A stretch of 64,000 nt of DNA from Streptomyces roseofulvus (GCF_039534915.1 NZ_BAAAWE010000001.1:1798001-1862000); one strand, 5' to 3'. Shown: positions 8,925 through 18,999, numbered from the stretch's first letter. A program made the numbers and translations. The notes: generated by a model from the sequence alone, not told the origin.

Positions 8925-8966
8925 AGGCCGGCCCCCACTCCCGGTACGGGGAGGAGGGACCGGCCT
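8925..8966 (-). terminator. Hairpin between metH and HAD gene
   Basis: Imperfect GC-rich inverted repeat with outer arms AGGCCGG (8925-8931) and CCGGCCT (8960-8966) and mostly paired inner bases. It lies 83 bases past the metH stop, in the leader of the HAD gene. Confidence 0.5.
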
Positions 8967-9048
8967 GCACTGGACCGACAAGTGTACGTCCCGATCATCG
9001 CCGGTGCTGTGATTTGCGGTCCGGCGTCAGCGCGCGGTCACCGGACGG

Positions 9049-12000
9049 TCACCGGGCGTTGAAGTACTTCGCCTCGGGGTGGTGGAGGACGATCGCGTCG
9101 GTGGACTGCTCGGGGTGGAGCTGGAACTCCTCGGAGAGGTGGACGCCGATCCGCTCCGGCCGGAGCAGTTCGGCGATCTTCGCGCGGTCCTCCAGGTCGG
9201 GGCAGGCGCCGTAGCCGAGCGAGAAGCGGGCGCCCCGGTACTTGAGGTCGAACATGTCCTCGACCCTGGCGGGCTCCTCGCCGGCGAAGCCCAGCTCGGC
9301 GCGCACGCGCGCGTGCCAGTACTCGGCGAGGGCCTCGGCCAGCTGCACGGAGAGGCCGTGCAGCTCCAGGTAGTCGCGGTAGGAGTCGGAGGCGAAGAGT
9401 TCGGCGGTGGCCTCGCCGATCCGCGACCCGACGGTGACGACCTGGAGGCCGACGACGTCGGTCTCGCCGGACTCCTCCGGGCGGAAGAAGTCCGCGAGGC
9501 AGAGACGGCGGCCGCGGCGCTGGCGGGGGAAGGTGAAGCGGGTCCGCTCGTTGCCGGCCTCGTCGAGGACGATCAGGTCGTCGCCCTTGGAGACGCACGG
9601 GAAGTAGCCGTGCACGACGGCCGCCTCCAGCAGGTTCTCGGTGTGCAGCCGCTCCAGCCAGCCGCGCAGCCGCGGCCTGCCCTCGGTCTCCACCAGCTCC
9701 TCGTACGTCGGTCCGTCGCCGGCCCGGTTCTGCTTGAGGCCCCACTGGCCCTTGAAGAGGGCGCCCTCGTCGAGCCAGGAGGCGTAGTCCTTGAGCGGGA
9801 TGCCCTTGACGACCCGGGTGCCCCAGAACGGCGGGGTGGGGACGGGGTTGTCGGTGGCGACGTCGGAGCGGCCGCCGGGCTCGGGCTCGTCGACCTGGAG
9901 GGCGGCGGTGCCCTTGGCGACCCGGCGCTGCTTCAGCTCGGGGAGCACGGCTCCGGGGACGCCGCGCTTGACGGCGACGAGCGCGTCCATGAGCCGCAGG
10001 CCCTCGAAGGCGTCGCGGGCGTAGCGGACCTCGCCCTGGTAGATCTCGTGGAGGTCCTGCTCGACGTAGGCCCTGGTCAGGGCCGCGCCGCCGAGGATCA
10101 CGGGGTACTTGGCGGCCAGCTCGCGCTGGTTGAGCTCCTCCAGGTTCTCCTTCATGATCACGGTGGACTTCACGAGCAGGCCGGACATGCCGATGACGTC
10201 GGCGTTGTGCTCCTCGGCGGCTTCGAGGATGGCGGAGACGGGCTGCTTGATGCCGATGTTGACGACGTTGTAGCCGTTGTTGGACAGGATGATGTCGACG
10301 AGGTTCTTGCCGATGTCGTGGACGTCGCCGCGGACGGTGGCCAGCACGATGGTGCCCTTCCCGTCGGCGTCGGACTTCTCCATGTGCGGCTCCAGGTAGG
10401 CCACCGCGGTCTTCATGACCTCGGCGGACTGGAGCACGAACGGCAGCTGCATCTGCCCGGAGCCGAACAGCTCGCCGACGACCTTCATGCCGTCGAGGAG
10501 GGTGTTGTTGACGATGTCGAGGGCCGGGGTGGTGGTCAGGGCCTCGTCGAGGTCCGCCTCCAGGCCGTTCTTCTCGCCGTCGATGATCCGGCGCTTGAGG
10601 CGCTCCTCCAGCGGCAGCGCCGCCAGCTCCTCGGCCTTGCCGGCCTTGAGGGACTTGGTGGTGGCGCCCTCGAAGAGCTCCATCAGCTTCTGCAGCGGGT
10701 CGTAGCCCTCGGCGCGCCGGTCGTAGATCAGGTCGAGGGCGGTGGTGACCTGCTCCTCGTCGAAGCGGGCGATCGGCAGGATCTTGGAGGCGTGGACGAT
10801 GGCGGAGTCCAGGCCGGCCTTCACGCACTCGTCGAGGAAGACCGAGTTGAGCAGGATGCGGGCGGCCGGGTTGAGGCCGAAGGAGATGTTCGACAGGCCC
10901 AGCGTCGTCTGCACCTCCGGGTGGCGGCGCTTCAGCTCGCGGATCGCCTCGATCGTGGCGATGCCGTCCTTCCGGGACTCCTCCTGCCCGGTGCAGATGG
11001 TGAAGGTCAGCGTGTCGATGAGGATGTCCGACTCGTGGATGCCCCAGTTGCCGGTGAGGTCGTCGATGATCCGCTCGGCGATCTCGACCTTCTTCTCGAC
11101 CGTGCGGGCCTGGCCCTCCTCGTCGATGGTCAGCGCGATGAGCGCGGCGCCGTGCTCCTGCGCGAGCCGGGTGACCTTGGCGAAGCGGGAGTCGGGGCCG
11201 TCGCCGTCCTCGTAGTTGACGGAGTTGATGACCGCGCGGCCGCCCAGCTTCTCCAGGCCGGCCCGGATCACCTCGACCTCGGTGGAGTCCAGCACGATCG
11301 GGAGGGTCGAGGCGGTCGCGAAACGGCCCGCCAGCTCCTCCATGTCGGCGACGCCGTCCCGGCCCACGTAGTCCACGCACAGGTCCAGCATGTGCGCGCC
11401 CTCGCGGATCTGGTCCCGCGCCATCTCCACACAGTCGTCCCAGCGGCCGTCCAGCATGGCCTCGCGGAACTTCTTCGACCCGTTCGCGTTCGTCCGCTCG
11501 CCGATCGCGAGGTACGAGGTGTCCTGCCGGAACGGGACGGTCTGGTACAGGGAGGCGGCGCCGGGCTCGGGGCGCGGGTCGCGCGGGGTGGGCGTGAGGT
11601 CGCGGACGCGCTCGACGACCTGGCGCAGGTGCTCGGGGGTCGTACCGCAGCAGCCGCCGACGAGGGAGAGGCCGTAGTCGCGGACGAAGTTCTCCTGGGC
11701 GTCGGCGAGCTCGGCCGGGGAGAGCGGGTAGTGGGCGCCGTCGGAGGTGAGGACGGGCAGGCCCGCGTTGGGCATCACCGAGAGGGGGATGCGGGAGTGG
11801 CGGGCGAGGTAGCGCAGGTGCTCGCTCATCTCGGCCGGGCCGGTGGCGCAGTTCAGGCCGATCATGTCGATGCCGAGGGGCTCCAGGGCCGTCAGGGCGG
11901 CGCCGATCTCCGAGCCTAGGAGCATGGTGCCGGTGGTCTCGACGGTGACGGAGACGATGAGCGGCACGTCGGCGCCGAGCGCTTCGAGGGCGCGGCGGGC

Positions 12001-12564
12001 GCCGATGACGGACGTCTTGGTCTGGAGGAGGTCCTGGGTGGTCTCGACGATCAGCGCGTCGGAACCGCCGGCGAGCAGGCCCTCGGCGTTCTGCTGGTAG
12101 GCGTCGCGCAGGACCGTGTAGGGGGCGTGGCCCAGGGTGGGCAGCTTGGTGCCGGGGCCGATGGAGCCGAGGACCCAGCGCTGGCGGCCGTCGGCGGCGG
12201 TGAACTCGTCGGCGACCTCGCGGGCGACCCGGGCGCCGGCCTCGGACAGCTCGTGGACCCGGTGGGAGATGTCGTACTCCCCCAGGGCCGCGTGGTTGGC
12301 GCCGAAGGTGTTGGTCTCGACGCAGTCGACGCCGGCGGCGAAGTACTCGCGGTGGACGGAGGCGACGATGTCGGGCCGGGTGAGGCTGAGGATCTCGTTG
12401 CAGCCCTCCAGGTTCTGGAAGTCCTCCAGCGAGGGCTCCTGGGCCTGGAGCATCGTTCCCATGGCTCCGTCGGCGACGACGACGCGGCTGGCGAGCGCCT
12501 CGCGGAGGGCGGCGGCGCGGCTCCGGCTGTCAGCGGAGATGGAAGGGTTCGGCAACGAGGCCAT
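9049..12564 (-). CDS. metH: Cobalamin-dependent methionine synthase
   Basis: A 1,171-residue modular enzyme transferring methyl from 5-methyltetrahydrofolate to homocysteine through cobalamin. Modules in order are: homocysteine-binding barrel (about 20-320) with zinc cysteines in GLNCATGP and VGGCCGTTP, folate/pterin-binding barrel (about 350-610, ERTNANGSKKF), cobalamin cap and B12-binding domain with RGDVHDIGKNL supplying the axial histidine (near 740), and a C-terminal SAM-dependent reactivation domain with RIGEATAELFASDSYRDYL. The ATG at 12564 has GGGAG upstream. It is divergent from gylR. An inverted repeat sits 36-57 bases upstream of the start. Confidence 0.97.
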   Translation of the reverse strand: MASLPNPSISADSRSRAAALREALASRVVVADGAMGTMLQAQEPSLEDFQNLEGCNEILSLTRPDIVASVHREYFAAGVDCVETNTFGANHAALGEYDISHRVHELSEAGARVAREVADEFTAADGRQRWVLGSIGPGTKLPTLGHAPYTVLRDAYQQNAEGLLAGGSDALIVETTQDLLQTKTSVIGARRALEALGADVPLIVSVTVETTGTMLLGSEIGAALTALEPLGIDMIGLNCATGPAEMSEHLRYLARHSRIPLSVMPNAGLPVLTSDGAHYPLSPAELADAQENFVRDYGLSLVGGCCGTTPEHLRQVVERVRDLTPTPRDPRPEPGAASLYQTVPFRQDTSYLAIGERTNANGSKKFREAMLDGRWDDCVEMARDQIREGAHMLDLCVDYVGRDGVADMEELAGRFATASTLPIVLDSTEVEVIRAGLEKLGGRAVINSVNYEDGDGPDSRFAKVTRLAQEHGAALIALTIDEEGQARTVEKKVEIAERIIDDLTGNWGIHESDILIDTLTFTICTGQEESRKDGIATIEAIRELKRRHPEVQTTLGLSNISFGLNPAARILLNSVFLDECVKAGLDSAIVHASKILPIARFDEEQVTTALDLIYDRRAEGYDPLQKLMELFEGATTKSLKAGKAEELAALPLEERLKRRIIDGEKNGLEADLDEALTTTPALDIVNNTLLDGMKVVGELFGSGQMQLPFVLQSAEVMKTAVAYLEPHMEKSDADGKGTIVLATVRGDVHDIGKNLVDIILSNNGYNVVNIGIKQPVSAILEAAEEHNADVIGMSGLLVKSTVIMKENLEELNQRELAAKYPVILGGAALTRAYVEQDLHEIYQGEVRYARDAFEGLRLMDALVAVKRGVPGAVLPELKQRRVAKGTAALQVDEPEPGGRSDVATDNPVPTPPFWGTRVVKGIPLKDYASWLDEGALFKGQWGLKQNRAGDGPTYEELVETEGRPRLRGWLERLHTENLLEAAVVHGYFPCVSKGDDLIVLDEAGNERTRFTFPRQRRGRRLCLADFFRPEESGETDVVGLQVVTVGSRIGEATAELFASDSYRDYLELHGLSVQLAEALAEYWHARVRAELGFAGEEPARVEDMFDLKYRGARFSLGYGACPDLEDRAKIAELLRPERIGVHLSEEFQLHPEQSTDAIVLHHPEAKYFNAR

Positions 12565-12599
12565 GAAGGGGCTCCCTGGGCTGCGACGGCTGTCGGCTT

Positions 12600-12621
12600 T
12601 GCACCCTGGGCACAGGGTGCA
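12600..12621. promoter_or_regulatory. Perfect 9-4-9 inverted repeat upstream of metH
   Basis: TGCACCCTG (12600-12608), four bases, then CAGGGTGCA (12613-12621), located in the metH leader or promoter. It could be an operator for a dimeric repressor, or an RNA hairpin just upstream of the ribosome site. It does not resemble a cobalamin riboswitch. Confidence 0.45.
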
Positions 12622-12769
12622 CGGGCCCAGCGTAACCATGGTTCGACCGGGGCGGACACGGCGTCCCACGTGGCGGACGGCATCCTGTGTGCGAGGACTC
12701 CCGGTACGGCCCCTTCTTCCAGGACACTGTCAGGTGCGAGGCAAGGTCGGCATGGACCGATAGTGTTCA

Positions 12770-12780
12770 GCATTGTCGAA
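12770..12780 (+). promoter_or_regulatory. GylR operator candidate, upstream of gylR
   Basis: The 11-mer GCATTGTCGAA occurs here and again before glpF at 13720-13730. At this copy it is framed by GTTC and GAAC arms. Known biology is that GylR represses its own gene and the glycerol operon, so a shared word in both upstream regions is a plausible operator half. Confidence 0.5.
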
Positions 12781-12815
12781 CTCGATATGTGTGCGTGAGG
12801 GAGAAGGGCCGGGCG

Positions 12816-13580
12816 ATGGCGAAGAACATCCAGTCGCTTGAACGGGCGGCGGCCATGCTGCGACTGCTCGCGGGCGGCGAGCGCCGGCTCGGACTGTCCG
12901 ACATCGCGTCCTCGCTCGGGCTGGCCAAGGGCACCGCCCACGGCATCCTGCGCACCCTCCAGGCGGAGGGCTTCGTGGAGCAGGACGGCCCGTCGGGCCG
13001 GTACCAGCTGGGGGCCGAGCTGCTGCGACTCGGCAACAGCTATCTGGACGTGCACGAGCTGCGGGCGCGGGCGCTGGTGTGGACGGACGACCTGGCGCGG
13101 TCCAGCGGGGAGAGCGTGCACCTGGGGGTGCTGCACCAGTCGGGCGTGCTGATCGTGCACCACGTCTTCCGGCCGGACGACAGCCGCCAGGTCCTGGAGG
13201 TGGGCGCGATGCAGCCGCTGCACTCCACGGCGCTGGGCAAGGTGCTGTCGGCGTACGACCCGGTGGCGCACAGCCAGGCCGTGGAGGTCGCGCGCGAGCC
13301 GTTCACGCCGCGCACGGTCACCGAGCTGGCGGACTTCGAGTCGCTGCTCGACATGACGCGGGCGCGCGGCTGGGCGGCGGACGTGGAGGAGACCTGGGAG
13401 GGCGTGGCGTCGGTGGCGGCGCCCATCCACGACCGGCGCCGGATGCCGGTGGGCGCGGTGGCGGTGACCGGGGCGGTGGAGCGGGTCTGCCCGGCCGGGG
13501 AGCTGCGTCCGGAGCTGGTGGCGGCGGTGCGGGACTGCGCCCGGGCGGTCTCCCGGGACCTGGGGGCGGGCCGCTTCTGA
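12816..13580 (+). CDS. gylR: IclR-family glycerol operon repressor GylR
   Basis: A 254-residue IclR-type regulator. The N-terminal winged helix-turn-helix (about 5-65, LGLSDIASSLGLAKGTAHGILRTL) is followed by an effector-binding domain with HSTALGKVLSAY and VEETWEGVASVAAPI. It immediately precedes glpF-glpK-glpD, the arrangement of the Streptomyces gyl locus, where GylR is released by glycerol or glycerol-3-phosphate. The ATG at 12816 fits the family N-terminus. A U-tailed terminator follows the gene, so the structural genes also have their own promoter. Confidence 0.93.
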   Translation: MAKNIQSLERAAAMLRLLAGGERRLGLSDIASSLGLAKGTAHGILRTLQAEGFVEQDGPSGRYQLGAELLRLGNSYLDVHELRARALVWTDDLARSSGESVHLGVLHQSGVLIVHHVFRPDDSRQVLEVGAMQPLHSTALGKVLSAYDPVAHSQAVEVAREPFTPRTVTELADFESLLDMTRARGWAADVEETWEGVASVAAPIHDRRRMPVGAVAVTGAVERVCPAGELRPELVAAVRDCARAVSRDLGAGRF

Positions 13581-13623
13581 GCCCGCGCCACGGCGGCCGG
13601 TGAACCGGTCCGCACGGAGAGCG

Positions 13624-13660
13624 AACCCGTCGGTAACGATCGCGTTATCGGCGGGTTTTT
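13624..13660 (+). terminator. Intrinsic terminator after gylR
   Basis: A 15-bp stem (13624-13638 with 13643-13657, including two G-U pairs) with a 4-base loop runs into a TTTTT tract. It is the only classical U-tailed terminator in this window and lies between gylR and glpF. Confidence 0.85.
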
Positions 13661-13719
13661 CGCTTCCCAGACCCTTGACGCGTTGTTAACCCCGGGGCAA
13701 AACTTCCGTTCATCGGTCG

Positions 13720-13730
13720 GCATTGTCGAA
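13720..13730 (+). promoter_or_regulatory. GylR operator candidate, glpFKD promoter region
   Basis: Second copy of GCATTGTCGAA, about 130 bases before the glpF start. TTGACG at 13675 and TAGAGT at 13751 are possible core-promoter pieces, but no pair has clean spacing. Confidence 0.5.
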
Positions 13731-13857
13731 CACCTACCGGCAATACGCGTTAGAGTGTGGCAGTGCCAAGGGCCGTGGACGCCCTCACACGAGGGCGCGG
13801 ACCACCGGGGCGAACCGGGGTCCGCCATCCCCTGGACGAAGGACAAAGGAGTCGCGG

Positions 13858-14616
13858 GTGTCCAGCTCCGACATCTTCCTCGGCGAGACCATCGGTACCG
13901 CCGTACTCATTCTTCTCGGCGGCGGCGTGTGCGCCGCCGTGACGCTCAAGAGCTCCAAGGCCCGCGGGGCGGGCTGGCTCGCGATCACCTTCGGGTGGGG
14001 CTTCGCGGTCATGACCGCCGTCTACATGACCGCTTCCCTCTCCGGAGCCCATCTGAACCCGGCCGTCACGGTCGGCATCGCCGTCAAGACCGGCGAGTGG
14101 GGCGATGTGCCGGTCTACGTCGCCGGCCAGATGCTCGGCGCGATGATCGGCGCCGCCCTGGTCTGGGTCGCCTACTACGGGCAGTTCCTCGCCCACCTGA
14201 CCGACCCGGAGACGGTCGGCGACAAGCCGATCGAGGGCCCCGGCCCCGTGCTCGGCATCTTCTCCACCGGCCCCGAGATCCGGAACACCTGGCAGAACCT
14301 CGCCACCGAGATCATCGGCACCGTCGTGCTCGTCCTCGCCGTGCTCACCCAGGGCCTCAACGACAGCGGCAAGGGCCTCGGCGTCCTCGGCGCCCTGATC
14401 ACCGCCTTCGTCGTGGTCTCGATCGGCCTCTCGCTCGGCGGCCCGACCGGCTACGCGATCAACCCGGCGCGCGACCTCGGCCCCCGCATCGTGCACGCCC
14501 TGCTGCCGCTGCCGAACAAGGGCGGCTCCGACTGGAGCTACGCGTGGATCCCGGTCGTGGGACCGCTGGTCGGCGGAGCCCTCGCAGCGGGTATCTACAA
14601 GCTCGCGTTCGCCTGA
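13858..14616 (+). CDS. glpF: Glycerol uptake facilitator (MIP/aquaglyceroporin)
   Basis: A 252-residue membrane channel admitting glycerol. Both pore motifs are present: [12 protein letters not shown] near 65 and [13 protein letters not shown] near 200; the aspartate after the second NPAR is the aquaglyceroporin signature. About six transmembrane helices are visible. The GTG at 13858 is preceded by AAAGGAG six bases upstream, so the upstream open frame is not used. It is the first gene of glpF-glpK-glpD under GylR control. Confidence 0.95.
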   Translation: MSSSDIFLGETIGTAVLILLGGGVCAAVTLKSSKARGAGWLAITFGWGFAVMTAVYMTASLSGAHLNPAVTVGIAVKTGEWGDVPVYVAGQMLGAMIGAALVWVAYYGQFLAHLTDPETVGDKPIEGPGPVLGIFSTGPEIRNTWQNLATEIIGTVVLVLAVLTQGLNDSGKGLGVLGALITAFVVVSIGLSLGGPTGYAINPARDLGPRIVHALLPLPNKGGSDWSYAWIPVVGPLVGGALAAGIYKLAFA

Positions 14617-14678
14617 TCCGTACGAGAACAGCCACAGAGCCCCGAGCCGTCCTTCCCAGACTTCCCATGGAGCACACC

Positions 14679-16205
14679 GTGACCGACGCCCACACCGCCG
14701 GCCCGTTCATCGCCGCCATCGACCAGGGCACCACCTCGTCCCGCTGCATCGTCTTCGACAAGGACGGCCGGATCGTCTCGGTCGACCAGAAGGAGCACGA
14801 GCAGATCTTCCCGAAGCCGGGCTGGGTCGAGCACGACGCCACCGAGATCTGGACCAACGTCCAGGAGGTCGTCGCCGGCGCCATCGTCAAGGCCGGCATC
14901 ACCGCCGCCGACGTCAAGGCCATCGGCATCACCAACCAGCGCGAGACCACGCTGATGTGGGACAAGCACACCGGCGAGCCCGTCCACAACGCGCTCGTCT
15001 GGCAGGACACCCGCACCGACGCCCTCTGCAAGGAGCTCGGCCGCAACGTCGGCCAGGACCGCTTCCGCCGCGAGACCGGCCTCCCGCTCGCCTCCTACTT
15101 CTCCGGCCCGAAGGTCCGCTGGCTGCTCGACAACGTCGAGGGCCTGCGCGAGCGCGCCGAGCGCGGCGACATCCTCTTCGGCACCATGGACTCCTGGGTC
15201 ATCTGGAACCTCACCGGCGGCACCCAGGGCGGCGTCCACGTCACCGACGTCACCAACGCCTCCCGCACCCTCCTGATGAACCTCCACGAGATGGCCTGGG
15301 ACGAGCGCATCCTCCAGTCCATCGACATCCCGGCCGCCGTCCTCCCCGAGATCCGCTCCTCCGCCGAGGTGTACGGCACGGTCAAGGGCGGCATCCTCGA
15401 CGGCGTCCCGGTCGCCTCCGCGCTCGGCGACCAGCAGGCCGCCCTCTTCGGCCAGACCTGTTTCGCCGAGGGCGAGGCCAAGTCCACGTACGGCACCGGC
15501 ACCTTCATGCTGATGAACACCGGTGACAAGATCATCAACTCCTACAGCGGCCTGCTGACCACGGTCGGCTACCAGATCGGCGACAAGAAGCCGGTCTACG
15601 CCCTGGAGGGCTCCATCGCCGTCACCGGCTCGCTCGTGCAGTGGATGCGCGACCAGATGGGCCTGATCAAGTCCGCCGCCGAGATCGAGACCCTGGCCTC
15701 CTCCGTCGAGGACAACGGCGGCGCCTACTTCGTGCCCGCGTTCTCCGGCCTCTTCGCCCCGTACTGGCGCTCCGACGCCCGCGGTGTGATCGCCGGCCTC
15801 ACCCGGTACGTCACCAAGGCGCACATCGCCCGTGCCGTCCTGGAGGCCACCGCCTGGCAGACCCGCGAGATCACCGACGCCATGACCAAGGACTCCGGCG
15901 TCGAGCTGACCGCGCTCAAGGTCGACGGCGGCATGACCTCCAACAACCTGCTGATGCAGACCCTCTCGGACTTCCTGGACGCCCCCGTGGTGCGCCCGAT
16001 GGTCGCCGAGACCACCTGCCTCGGTGCCGCCTACGCCGCCGGCCTCGCCGTCGGCTTCTGGCCGGACACCGACGCGCTGCGCGCCAACTGGCGCCGTGCC
16101 GCGGAGTGGACCCCGCGCATGGACGCCGACAAGCGCGACAGCGAGTACAAGAACTGGCTCAAGGCCGTGGAGCGCTCCATGGGCTGGCTCGAAGAAGAGA
16201 AGTGA
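14679..16205 (+). CDS. glpK: Glycerol kinase
   Basis: A 508-residue FGGY-family kinase converting glycerol to glycerol-3-phosphate with ATP. The N-terminal phosphate loop DQGTTSSR is near 15, NQRETT near 80, and the C-terminal FGGY signature and adenosine motif [11 protein letters not shown] near 410. GTG at 14679 gives [10 protein letters not shown] and has GGAG upstream; an ATG four codons earlier lacks an SD. It follows glpF by 62 bases and precedes glpD by 16, one operon. Confidence 0.97.
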   Translation: MTDAHTAGPFIAAIDQGTTSSRCIVFDKDGRIVSVDQKEHEQIFPKPGWVEHDATEIWTNVQEVVAGAIVKAGITAADVKAIGITNQRETTLMWDKHTGEPVHNALVWQDTRTDALCKELGRNVGQDRFRRETGLPLASYFSGPKVRWLLDNVEGLRERAERGDILFGTMDSWVIWNLTGGTQGGVHVTDVTNASRTLLMNLHEMAWDERILQSIDIPAAVLPEIRSSAEVYGTVKGGILDGVPVASALGDQQAALFGQTCFAEGEAKSTYGTGTFMLMNTGDKIINSYSGLLTTVGYQIGDKKPVYALEGSIAVTGSLVQWMRDQMGLIKSAAEIETLASSVEDNGGAYFVPAFSGLFAPYWRSDARGVIAGLTRYVTKAHIARAVLEATAWQTREITDAMTKDSGVELTALKVDGGMTSNNLLMQTLSDFLDAPVVRPMVAETTCLGAAYAAGLAVGFWPDTDALRANWRRAAEWTPRMDADKRDSEYKNWLKAVERSMGWLEEEK

Positions 16206-16221
16206 CGAGGAGTAGACCGAG

Positions 16222-17829
16222 ATGACCACCCCGCAGACCGTTCCCGCCCTCGGAACGCACCCGGCCGCCGGCTCGCTTCCGACCCGTGCCGAGACCAGAG
16301 AGCAGCTTGCCAAGGCGACGTACGACCTCCTGGTGATCGGCGGCGGCATCCTGGGCATCTCCACCGCCTGGCACGCCGCGCAGGCCGGTCTGCGGGTGGC
16401 CCTGGTGGACGCCGGCGACTTCGCCGGCGCCACCTCCTCGGCCTCCTCCAAGCTCCTCCACGGCGGCCTGCGCTACCTGCAGACCGGCGCCGTGAAGCTC
16501 GTCGCCGAGAACCACTTCGAGCGGCGCGCCGTCTCCCGGCAGGTCGCCCCCCACCTGTCCAACCCGCTCACCTTCTACCTGCCCGTCTACAAGGGCGGCC
16601 CGCACGGTGCCGCCAAGCTGGGCGCCGGCGTCTTCGCGTACTCCGCGCTGTCCGCCTTCGGCGACGGCGTCGGCCACCTCCTCTCCCCCGCCAAGGCGGC
16701 CCAGGACGTGCCCGAGCTGCGCACCGACAACCTCAAGGCCGTCGCCGTCTACGGCGACGACCAGATGAACGACGCCCGCATGGCGCTCATGACGGTCCGC
16801 GCGGCCGTCGACGCCGGCGCCGTCGTCCTCAACCACGCCGAGGTCACCGGGCTCCGCTTCACCAAGGGCCGGGTCACCGGCGCCGAGCTGAGGGACCGCA
16901 TGTCCGGCGAGGAGTTCGGCGTCACCGCGCGGCTCGTCCTCAACGCCACCGGCCCCTGGGTAGACCACCTGCGCCGGATGGAGGACCCCAACGCGGCCCC
17001 CTCCATCCGCCTCTCCAAGGGCGCCCACCTGGTCCTCAAGCGGACCGCGCCGTGGAAGGCCGCCCTCGCCACCCCGATCGACAAGTACCGGATCACCTTC
17101 GCCCTCCCCTGGGAGGACATGCTCCTGCTCGGCACCACCGACGAGGAGTACGAGGGCGACCCGGGCGAGGTCGCGGTCACCGAGAAGGACACCGCCCAGA
17201 TCCTGGACGAGGCCGCCTTCTCCATCCGCGACCAGCAGCTCGACCGCTCCCTCATCACCTACGCCTTCGCCGGCCTGCGGGTGCTCCCGGGCGGCCCCGG
17301 CGACACCTCCAAGGCCAAGCGCGAGACGGTCGTCACCGAGGGCCGCGGCGGGATGCTGTCGGTCGCCGGCGGCAAGTGGACCACCTTCCGCCACATCGGC
17401 CGCACCATCATGAAGAAGCTGGAGGCACTCCCCGGCCACCCGCTGGGCGAGGACTACGAGTCGGTCTCCACGCTCCCGAAGCGGCTGCCGCTGCCCGGCA
17501 TCGCCAACCCGAACGCGGTCGCCCACCGGCTGCTCGTCGACGGCCCGGCCCCCGGCCCGCGGATGGCCGCCGACACCGCCAAGCACCTGGCCACGCACTA
17601 CGGTTCGCTCTCCTTCGACATCGCCCGGATGGCGAACGAGAACCCGGAGCTGGCCCGCCGGATCCACCCGGACGCGCCGGAGATCTGGGCGCAGGTCGCC
17701 TACGCCCGCGACCACGAGTGGGCCGAGACGGCCGACGACGTGCTGCGCCGCCGCACCACCCTGACCATCCGCGGTCTCGCCACCGACGAGATCCGCGCCG
17801 GGGTCGACGCGATGCTGCGCGCGAAGTAG
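16222..17829 (+). CDS. glpD: Aerobic glycerol-3-phosphate dehydrogenase
   Basis: A 535-residue FAD enzyme oxidising glycerol-3-phosphate to dihydroxyacetone phosphate and passing electrons to the quinone pool at the membrane face. The FAD Rossmann motif VIGGGILGISTAWHAA is near 35, the substrate-site SSASSKLLHGGLRYL near 75, and a C-terminal DAO-associated domain follows. GAGGAG precedes the ATG. Last gene of the gyl operon; a strong hairpin follows 12 bases past the stop. Confidence 0.96.
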   Translation: MTTPQTVPALGTHPAAGSLPTRAETREQLAKATYDLLVIGGGILGISTAWHAAQAGLRVALVDAGDFAGATSSASSKLLHGGLRYLQTGAVKLVAENHFERRAVSRQVAPHLSNPLTFYLPVYKGGPHGAAKLGAGVFAYSALSAFGDGVGHLLSPAKAAQDVPELRTDNLKAVAVYGDDQMNDARMALMTVRAAVDAGAVVLNHAEVTGLRFTKGRVTGAELRDRMSGEEFGVTARLVLNATGPWVDHLRRMEDPNAAPSIRLSKGAHLVLKRTAPWKAALATPIDKYRITFALPWEDMLLLGTTDEEYEGDPGEVAVTEKDTAQILDEAAFSIRDQQLDRSLITYAFAGLRVLPGGPGDTSKAKRETVVTEGRGGMLSVAGGKWTTFRHIGRTIMKKLEALPGHPLGEDYESVSTLPKRLPLPGIANPNAVAHRLLVDGPAPGPRMAADTAKHLATHYGSLSFDIARMANENPELARRIHPDAPEIWAQVAYARDHEWAETADDVLRRRTTLTIRGLATDEIRAGVDAMLRAK

Positions 17830-17841
17830 GCGCCACGAGCC

Positions 17842-17881
17842 GAGGGGCGGTCGACTCCGGGGAGGGAGTCGGCCGCCCCTC
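17842..17881 (+). terminator. Terminator of the gyl operon
   Basis: A 17-bp stem with one mismatch (17842-17858 with 17865-17881, arms GAGGGGCGG and CCGCCCCTC at the base) has a 6-base loop directly after glpD. Confidence 0.85.
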
Positions 17882-17937
17882 TCGCGTGCCACACGGCGGC
17901 CACACCGCCGCAACACCCGGCGCGCAGAGTGGAGGGC

Positions 17938-18999
17938 ATGAAGTTTCAGGTGCTCTCGATCGTCCCCCACTCCCCGCACCCCCTCACTGGCGAACTGCCC
18001 TCCGCGGCGGACCGGTTGGAGCAGGTCGTGACCCTCGGCGAGACGGCCGAACGGCTCGGCTTCGACGCCTACGCCATCGGCGAGCGGCACGCCGGTCCGT
18101 TCCTCTCCTCGGCCCCGACCGTGCTGCTCGCCGCGCTCGCCGCCCGCACCTCCCGGATCCGCCTCCTCACCGGCGTCACCGTCGTCGCCGTCCTCGACCC
18201 GGTCCGGGTCGCCGAGGACTACGCCACCCTCGACCAGCTCTCCCGCGGCCGGCTCGAACTCGTCGTCGGCAAGGGCGCGGAGGCCGGCCACTTCGACCTC
18301 TTCGGCCTGGACGAGGCGCGCCAGTGGGAGCTCCAGAAGGAGAAGTACGAACTCCTGCGCCGGCTCTGGACGGAGGAGGACGTCGACTGGGAGGGCGCCT
18401 CCCGGCCGCCGCTGAAGGGGGTCACCACGATCCCCCGGCCGTACGCGGGTCTCCCGAGGATCTGGCACGGCTCGGCCACCAGCCTGCACTCCCCCGAACT
18501 CGCGGCCCGGCACGGCGACCCGCTCTTCACCGCCAACGCGATCCAGCCGCGCGAGGCGTACGCGCGGCTCGTCGCCCACTACCGCGAGCGGTTCGAGGCG
18601 TACGGGCACGACCCGGCGCACGCGCGCGTGGCGGCCGGTTCGGGCGGGCTGCTCATCGCGGACACCCCCGAGCAGGCCGTGCGGCGCTACAAGGAGCTGT
18701 ACGAGGCGAAGGTGGCGCAGAGCTTCCGGCCGCACCTGGAGGGCCGGGTCGGGTACAACACCCCGTTCCGCACCGTCGAGGAGGCGATCGCGGACGGTCC
18801 GCAGCTCATCGGCTCCCCCGAGCAGATCGCGGAGAAGATCCTCGGCTTCCACGCCCACTACGGGCACGACCTGCAGTCGGTCACGGTGGACGCCTTCGGG
18901 CAGTCGACGGCCGAACAGACCGAGACCCTGGAGCGGTTCGCCGAGGAGATCGCGCCGGTGCTGAGGAAGGAGGCGCCGAGCACGCTCTGGGAGGTGTGA
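17938..18999 (+). CDS. LLM-class flavin-dependent oxidoreductase
   Basis: Bacterial luciferase-like monooxygenase of about 353 residues with a TIM-barrel fold. Motifs include GERHAGPFLSSAP (about 45-60), RIRLLTGVTVVAVLDPVRVAEDYATLD, and ELVVGKGAEAGHFDLFG. This subgroup normally uses FMNH2 supplied by a separate reductase; no reductase is adjacent. The ATG at 17938 is chosen over an in-frame GTG nine bases earlier, though neither has ideal SD spacing. The substrate is unknown. Confidence 0.8.
   Translation: MKFQVLSIVPHSPHPLTGELPSAADRLEQVVTLGETAERLGFDAYAIGERHAGPFLSSAPTVLLAALAARTSRIRLLTGVTVVAVLDPVRVAEDYATLDQLSRGRLELVVGKGAEAGHFDLFGLDEARQWELQKEKYELLRRLWTEEDVDWEGASRPPLKGVTTIPRPYAGLPRIWHGSATSLHSPELAARHGDPLFTANAIQPREAYARLVAHYRERFEAYGHDPAHARVAAGSGGLLIADTPEQAVRRYKELYEAKVAQSFRPHLEGRVGYNTPFRTVEEAIADGPQLIGSPEQIAEKILGFHAHYGHDLQSVTVDAFGQSTAEQTETLERFAEEIAPVLRKEAPSTLWEV

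Noticed and set aside
9079..11919. 946-codon frame antisense to metH
   Set aside because: Shadow of metH; composition is Val/Gly/Asp-rich and lacks domains.
12565..12815. Cobalamin riboswitch upstream of metH
   Set aside because: The leader is too short and no B12-box-like element is seen; only a small inverted repeat is present.
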